This document shows, one piece after another, positions 59,719 to 64,000 of a stretch of DNA of 64,000 nucleotides. The notes under the pieces were generated by a model that did not search any database, had not been told where the DNA came from, and was given only the letters and a program-made list of their open reading frames with translations. The position numbers were made by a program, and so were the translations under genes. Within the stretch, counting starts at the first letter, position 1, and every line of letters begins with the position of its first letter. Where the stretch lies: the NCBI GenBank assembly GCA_016873225.1, contig VGXS01000013.1, positions 30,153-94,152 on the forward strand. Direction: 5' to 3'. Source of the stretch: Planctomycetota bacterium (GTDB lineage: Bacteria; Planctomycetota; Planctomycetia; Gemmatales; Gemmataceae).

Positions 59719-60849
59719 TCAGGCGGCCTTGGCGCGCGGCACCGCCGTGGCGGACATCGCCGAGCGCAACGATTCCGCCACGCGGGCGACATCAGCCCTG
59801 GCGAGTCCCTCGTGCGTGGGCAGGTTGATGCCCCGGCAAGCCCAGGCATCGGCCACCGGGAAGCGCGATTTTTCCGCGTAGGGCGGCAACACATGCATCG
59901 GGTAGAACACGGGCCGGGTCTCGATGCCCGCGGCGTCCATGTGCCTCATGATGGCATCGCGGCGGACCTCGTCGGCGTCCTTGATAAAGATATTGTACAT
60001 CCAGTATGAGTGACGGGTTTGGGCCGTCTCAAACGGCAGGTCGAGCGAGGCGGCGAAGGGGGCCAGCGACTCCTCGTACCAGCGGGCGATTTCGCGCCTT
60101 TTTGATAGCTTGTGGTCCACCTGCTCCATTTGGCCCAGGCCGATGGCGGCTTGGATGTTGGTCATCCGGTAGTTGTAACCCACCACCGGGAACCAGTACC
60201 TCCGATTGGGATCCATGCCCTGGCCGCGGAGCAGGCGCATGCGGGCGGCGAGATCATCGTCGTCGGTGGTGAGCATGCCGCCCTCGCCCGTGGTGACGAT
60301 CTTGTTTCCAAAGAAACTGAAGGAGGCGGCGGTGCCGATGCTGCCGACGCGCCTGCCGGCGATGGTGGCGCCGTGGGCCTCGGCGGCGTCCTCCAAAACA
60401 AACAAGCCGTGCCGGCGCGCGATGGCGTTGATGGCGTCCATGTCGGCTGGGTAGCCGTACAGGTGAACGGGCATGATGCCCCGGGTTTTCGGGGTGATGG
60501 CCTTCTCGATGGCTGCCGGGTCGATATTGAGCGTGCCGGGTTCCACATCCACCAGCACGGGGGTGGCGTGGCAGTAGCGAACGCAGTTGGCCGTGGCGAT
60601 GTAGGTGACGGTGGGGATGATGACCTCGTCGCCGGGTTCAAGGCCTATGGCCACCAAGGCGAGGTGAAGGGAAGTGGTTCCGTTGTTGCAGGCGATGGCG
60701 TGCCTGGATCCGCAAAACTCCGCGAAGGCGGCTTCGAGCTTGCCGATGTACTTGCCGTTGGAGGAGATCCAGTTGGTGTCGAGGCAATCGAGGACATATT
60801 TCCGTTCGTTGCCGCCGAGGGTGGGTTCCGCCACCATGATCCTGTTCAT
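59719..60849 (-). CDS. DegT/DnrJ/EryC1/StrS aminotransferase, perosamine-synthase-like
   Basis: A 376-residue PLP enzyme with catalytic K183 (SFFGNKIVTTGEGG). The start MNRIMVAEPTLGGNERKYVLDCLDTNWISSNG, with its Trp-Ile-Ser-Ser, is typical of the GDP-perosamine synthase (Per/RfbE) and related 4-aminotransferases. A sugar N-acyltransferase overlaps its start by 4 nt, the pairing seen for GDP-perosamine and bacillosamine pathways. No GDP-mannose dehydratase is nearby. It differs from the DegT enzyme at 47171, so the cell probably makes two distinct amino sugars. Confidence 0.9.
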   Translation of the reverse strand: MNRIMVAEPTLGGNERKYVLDCLDTNWISSNGKYIGKLEAAFAEFCGSRHAIACNNGTTSLHLALVAIGLEPGDEVIIPTVTYIATANCVRYCHATPVLVDVEPGTLNIDPAAIEKAITPKTRGIMPVHLYGYPADMDAINAIARRHGLFVLEDAAEAHGATIAGRRVGSIGTAASFSFFGNKIVTTGEGGMLTTDDDDLAARMRLLRGQGMDPNRRYWFPVVGYNYRMTNIQAAIGLGQMEQVDHKLSKRREIARWYEESLAPFAASLDLPFETAQTRHSYWMYNIFIKDADEVRRDAIMRHMDAAGIETRPVFYPMHVLPPYAEKSRFPVADAWACRGINLPTHEGLARADVARVAESLRSAMSATAVPRAKAA

Positions 60850-61511
60850 CTGGTCCTGCCCCCATCCCTGACCCGCGCTGGCACACCCATCACGAGTGCC
60901 GCGTCGTTGACATTCCGCACCACCACCGAACCGGCACCGACGGTGGCGTCGGCTCCAATCGTGATTCCGGGAATCACCTTGGCGCCCACTCCCAGCATCG
61001 CCCTGTCTCCCACGCTAACGCACCCGGCCAAGGCGCACTGGGGAGCCACATGAACGCAACGGCCGATCACGCAATCGTGGTCCACCGTGGCGCCCGTGTT
61101 GATGATCGCGAGGTCGCCGATGACGGCGGAGGCGTTGACCACCGAGCCGGCCATGATGACGACGCCGCGACCGATGCGGACGCTGGGAGATACACATGCC
61201 CGAGGATGGATGATGGAAACAAGCTCAAAACCCAGCGATTCGAGCTTGGCTCCAAGCTTTTCCCGGAGCCTGTTGGAACCGATGGCGACAAAGGCGCGCG
61301 ACAGGCCCGAGGCCCTCAGCGCGGGCAGTTCGGCCTCGTCGGGAATCACCGGAACATCAAGCAGTGACTGGGGATCGGAAGGGCCGCCCACGCAGGAAGC
61401 CACGGTTTCGCCGGCGGCGCGGAACGCCTCGATAACCACCTTGGCGTGTCCGCCGGCACCCAGAAGGACGATGCCTGGGTTATCCACTCGAGGTGCTCCA
61501 GCGGCGGACAA
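60846..61511 (-). CDS. NeuD/PglD-family sugar N-acyltransferase
   Basis: A 221-residue left-handed beta-helix acyltransferase. The N-terminal Rossmann part has LLGAGGHAKVV (17-26), followed by hexapeptide repeats (INTGATVDHDCVIGRCVHVAPQ, LGVGAKVIPGITIGADATVGAGSVVV) containing the catalytic His in VDHD. It would N-acetylate the amino sugar made by the overlapping aminotransferase (PerB/PglD-like). The start codon is TTG at 61511; a GTG at 61487 is a plausible alternative eight codons in. Stop overlaps the aminotransferase start (ATGA). Confidence 0.9.
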   Translation of the reverse strand: MSAAGAPRVDNPGIVLLGAGGHAKVVIEAFRAAGETVASCVGGPSDPQSLLDVPVIPDEAELPALRASGLSRAFVAIGSNRLREKLGAKLESLGFELVSIIHPRACVSPSVRIGRGVVIMAGSVVNASAVIGDLAIINTGATVDHDCVIGRCVHVAPQCALAGCVSVGDRAMLGVGAKVIPGITIGADATVGAGSVVVRNVNDAALVMGVPARVRDGGRTR

Positions 61512-61580
61512 ACATCAGGGCATATGAAACTAGCCGGGCCGGGAATTGGAAAACAACCCTGGTTGGGTTGGCTGCGCGGG

Positions 61581-62480
61581 TCAGGCCGCCTTGCGGACAG
61601 GGGCGGTGCCGGCAACGGGCAGGCTGATTGTCGGCTCGTCATCAAGGCGTTCGCGGACCAAGGCTTGGTTGAACAAGTCCTTGCCCACGCGGTATATCTC
61701 GCGGTCGAGTTCGGTGAGCTTGTCGATGGCGCGGATGGTTTCGGCGGACAGGTCTCTTACCTTGGTCTTGTTCGAAGATTCGTTGTAGTGCGGCACTTGT
61801 CCGAACGGGGGCCAATCCTCCATGCGCGCGACGAGGTTGATGGACGATTGCAGGTTTTCGGCAAGCGCTACGACATGAAACTCACCGAGGCGCCTCAAGG
61901 CCGTGTCGAGAACGGTGAAGTCGTGCACATCGCTTGGGGGGACGCTGGCGAGTAGCAATTTGGTTTTTTCAAGGGGCAGGGCGAGGGCTTTCCTGATGAA
62001 TTCTGGCGCAAACTTCCGCTCGGATATGCCCAGAAACCTGGCCATGGGATTGGCCACATAAGGGGCCATGACAGGATCCCTGAAAAACTGGTCCGGAGTC
62101 GGGCAGTTGGCCTTGATGTACTGGTGGACCGGGTCCTGGTCGAATTGGATTCCGTGCTTGAACATGGAAAGAAGCAGCGCCCTGGGTTCCCTAAGGAGCA
62201 CGACAGACCGTACCGGCCGGGAAACCAGTTCGGGAATGTGTTTTCCGAAGAAAAGGTGCCCGCTGATGAAATCGTAGTTCTCGAGGCTGTATTCGGGATT
62301 GGTGAAGTAGGCCTGGTTGTCCAAGATGGGGGCGGCCAGTTCACGGGTGAAGCGGGAGCGGATCATCCGGTCGAAGGTGGTGCCGCAGGTTTTGGGGATA
62401 TGGCAGAAATACAGGACATGGGTTTTCCGAAACATGCGGCGTTTCTGATGTTTTAGCCATGTCATGATGCCAAGGCCCAT
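61581..62480 (-). CDS. Sulfotransferase-family protein
   Basis: A 299-residue protein starting at 62480 (MGLGIMTWLKHQKRRMF); an upstream ATG at 62516 would add 12 residues. The PAPS 5'-phosphate loop is HIPKTCGTTF (27-36), and a 3'-phosphate-like RSVVLLREPRALLLSMF follows, as in carbohydrate sulfotransferases (Sulfotransfer family 2 / Stf0 relatives). It probably sulfates a surface glycan or small molecule in the cytoplasm. It stands alone between the acyltransferase and the glycosyltransferase on the same strand. Confidence 0.8.
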   Translation of the reverse strand: MGLGIMTWLKHQKRRMFRKTHVLYFCHIPKTCGTTFDRMIRSRFTRELAAPILDNQAYFTNPEYSLENYDFISGHLFFGKHIPELVSRPVRSVVLLREPRALLLSMFKHGIQFDQDPVHQYIKANCPTPDQFFRDPVMAPYVANPMARFLGISERKFAPEFIRKALALPLEKTKLLLASVPPSDVHDFTVLDTALRRLGEFHVVALAENLQSSINLVARMEDWPPFGQVPHYNESSNKTKVRDLSAETIRAIDKLTELDREIYRVGKDLFNQALVRERLDDEPTISLPVAGTAPVRKAA

Positions 62481-62601
62481 GATTATCTCACATTGGACTG
62501 TCGGCCATGCCGACACGCAAAACCGTTAACATTCTGTTATTCGACAAATCCGACTGGGGGCTATAATAATATTGCCGCATGAAATCCAGCCTGAATGTTG
62601 A

Positions 62602-63936
62602 TCAGGTTGAGGTTGGATCATTTGCCTTGCGGTTGAAAAGCCTGGTCATGGCGTTGCGGAACCTGTCGATCCTGTAGATGCCCTTGGGCAAAAGGGTCCG
62701 TTGGCTTGCCGCGGCACTGCAGTAGCGGCGCGCGGAGCGCCAAAAACGGGCCAGGAGCAAACTTGGAACGAAGGCCCGGGGATTCAGGAAGGGATAATTC
62801 CTGAGGTCGGCCTTGGTGGGGACGGGTGGAACGGCGGACCAGCGCTCCAGTCCGGGCCGCTGCCCCTCCATCGTGGGAGTGAAAAGGTCAAACCAGTCCG
62901 CCCAAGCTTGCCGGGCGACCTCAGGCCGCCACTGCGCGACCACGGTTTGCTGGCTGGCGCGGATCGCGTCGGCGAGATTCGTGTCCCCTTCCAGCAACCT
63001 GACAAGCTTTCCCCGGGCCTCCGCCTCATCGGCGCAGGCTCCCGCCCGGCTGCCTTGGTCGAATCGTTCCAGCAGGCCACCGCGAAGATAGACGACCGGC
63101 ATGCCGGTGGCCATCGCCTCGACGGGATGATAATGGAGGTGGCGGGGTTCCTTGCTGTGGTAGTACATGGCGCGGGCGCCATGGTAGAGCCTCGCGTAAC
63201 TGGCATCGTCGAGGAAGCCCGTCACATGGGGGTCCTTGACGGGTGAGAGTTGCTTTCCAGCGATCGCGTGGGGCAGGTCTCCGAAATGGTGCTTGAAGTC
63301 GTCGTAAATGGCCTTGCAAGCCACCGATTCATGGATGGTCGGGCAGACAAACAGGATGGTTTTTTCAGAACCTGTCCACTTGTTTGAGTTTTTCCAGGCA
63401 CCCTCAGGCAGTGGTATTGGCAGGTGGAAGGATCGCCTGCGGAAAATCTCATGCTCGTTGGGGATCACTTCCGGGTAAAAAGCGCCGACCCAGAAGCGGT
63501 GGTAGGCATTCACAAGGGCTCCATGCAGTCCAGGGCACGGGTTGTTGAAATGGACCTGGGTATAGGAGTTGGGATCCTCCATGCCAAAGGCCCTGAACAA
63601 AACCGGACCGTGGTAATGGGTGAGCACCTCGCGGGTCTTGAGGGGGGCGTTTCCGTCGATGGCCACCAAGTCGAAGAGGTCATTGAGGATCCGGGCGATT
63701 TCCGGTCCCATGGAGGTCGTGTAGAAGTCGAAGGAATTCAGCAGCTCAAGCTGGTCCGCGGGAATGGAGAGGTGTTCATCCCACCTGAAGTCCGCATGGC
63801 AACTGCGGTATCCCAACTGAGCCGGAAAACGCTTTTGGGTCCAGACCTCGCATCCCAGCGAGCGCAACACGGATACCTCAGCCGAACGGAGCGAACCGTG
63901 CGTGAGGATCCAGGCGATTCGCTTCGGACGCCACAT
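62602..63936 (-). CDS. Glycosyltransferase, GT4-like (GT-B fold)
   Basis: A 444-residue protein. The C-terminal half has the GT4-type nucleotide-sugar motif HYHPVEAMATGMPVVYLRGG (about 268-287; the E-x7-E element is modified) and IHESVACKAIYDDFK, while the N-terminal half (about 1-190) is an atypical acceptor domain starting WRPKRIAWILTHG. Donor and acceptor are unknown; the neighbours suggest assembly of a sulfated, aminosugar-containing surface glycan. Its start is 64 nt from the right edge, and the remainder of the window shows no further gene. Confidence 0.75.
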   Translation of the reverse strand: MWRPKRIAWILTHGSLRSAEVSVLRSLGCEVWTQKRFPAQLGYRSCHADFRWDEHLSIPADQLELLNSFDFYTTSMGPEIARILNDLFDLVAIDGNAPLKTREVLTHYHGPVLFRAFGMEDPNSYTQVHFNNPCPGLHGALVNAYHRFWVGAFYPEVIPNEHEIFRRRSFHLPIPLPEGAWKNSNKWTGSEKTILFVCPTIHESVACKAIYDDFKHHFGDLPHAIAGKQLSPVKDPHVTGFLDDASYARLYHGARAMYYHSKEPRHLHYHPVEAMATGMPVVYLRGGLLERFDQGSRAGACADEAEARGKLVRLLEGDTNLADAIRASQQTVVAQWRPEVARQAWADWFDLFTPTMEGQRPGLERWSAVPPVPTKADLRNYPFLNPRAFVPSLLLARFWRSARRYCSAAASQRTLLPKGIYRIDRFRNAMTRLFNRKANDPTST

Positions 63937-64000
63937 GGTGGAATTGCCGCCCCGGCAGGCTTGGAATATCGAGAAGTTTCCAAATAGGTGTGAATCATTT

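Noticed and set aside
62562..62567. TATAAT on the plus strand as a promoter
   Set aside because: No plus-strand gene follows; both neighbouring genes read on the minus strand.
1..64000. tRNA or rRNA genes
   Set aside because: No T-loop/acceptor combination or rRNA segment was seen in any intergenic region; all gaps are short.

Overview
The window (64 kb, GC-rich, dense coding on both strands) comes from a bacterium of the phylum Planctomycetota. The best evidence is the set of paired PSCyt1/DUF1549/DUF1553 cytochrome-like proteins and Tat-signal DUF1501 proteins (three pairs plus one orphan), together with surface proteins that start with the Planctomycete-type motif LEGLTERIVPAVS, and a squalene-hopene-cyclase-like gene. 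The order within the phylum cannot be fixed from this sequence alone. I saw no rRNA, tRNA or CRISPR array.

Layout. 1-8.6 kb is mostly housekeeping: an unrecognised large protein cut by the left edge, an outer-membrane transporter-like protein, rho, thyX, and rpmE-prfA-prmC. 8.6-11.7 kb (minus) is a polysaccharide export operon (ABC-2 permease, ATPase, manA, RmlC-like epimerase). 11.9-16.4 kb is a 1483-residue VWA protein. 16.5-21.2 kb (plus) is FHA, a squalene-hopene-cyclase-like terpene cyclase, a DUF116-polyprenyl synthase fusion and a chorismate-lyase-like protein, a possible small isoprenoid pathway. 21.2-34.7 kb holds three cytochrome/DUF1501 pairs, four of the genes in one tightly coupled operon. 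34.7-37.4 kb (minus) is pnuC-nadR-histone-deacetylase-like, i.e. nicotinamide riboside uptake and NAD synthesis plus a deacetylase. 37.5-39.7 kb has an orphan DUF1501 and a DUF3472 protein.

39.8-50.2 kb (minus) is a second surface-polysaccharide region: rfbF and rfbG make CDP-4-keto-6-deoxyglucose, rfbH is a [2Fe-2S] 3-dehydrase with all diagnostic residues, followed by a PLP aminotransferase, a GNAT-GT2 fusion, a large membrane protein, a Wza-like lipoprotein and a periplasmic prolyl isomerase. 50.4-51.7 kb is parA-ybeY. 51.7-53.1 kb is a REP-associated tyrosine transposase (RAYT) standing between two arrays of its own paired palindromes with a 93-bp period. 53.1-57.4 kb has a WD40 protein and two tandem surface paralogues of very different base composition. 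57.5-59.6 kb (minus) is a two-gene operon: a membrane protein with a proline-rich exterior and a basic cytoplasmic tail, followed by an actin-like ATPase that closely resembles MamK, the magnetosome filament protein. 59.7-63.9 kb (minus) is a third glycan group: aminotransferase, sugar N-acyltransferase, sulfotransferase and glycosyltransferase.

The most interesting points are the MamK-like actin with its candidate membrane anchor, the RAYT/REP locus, the cyclase/DUF116-prenyl synthase/chorismate-lyase-like group, and the 3,6-dideoxyhexose-type pathway lacking its reductase. All functional calls come from reading motifs by eye; no database search was run.
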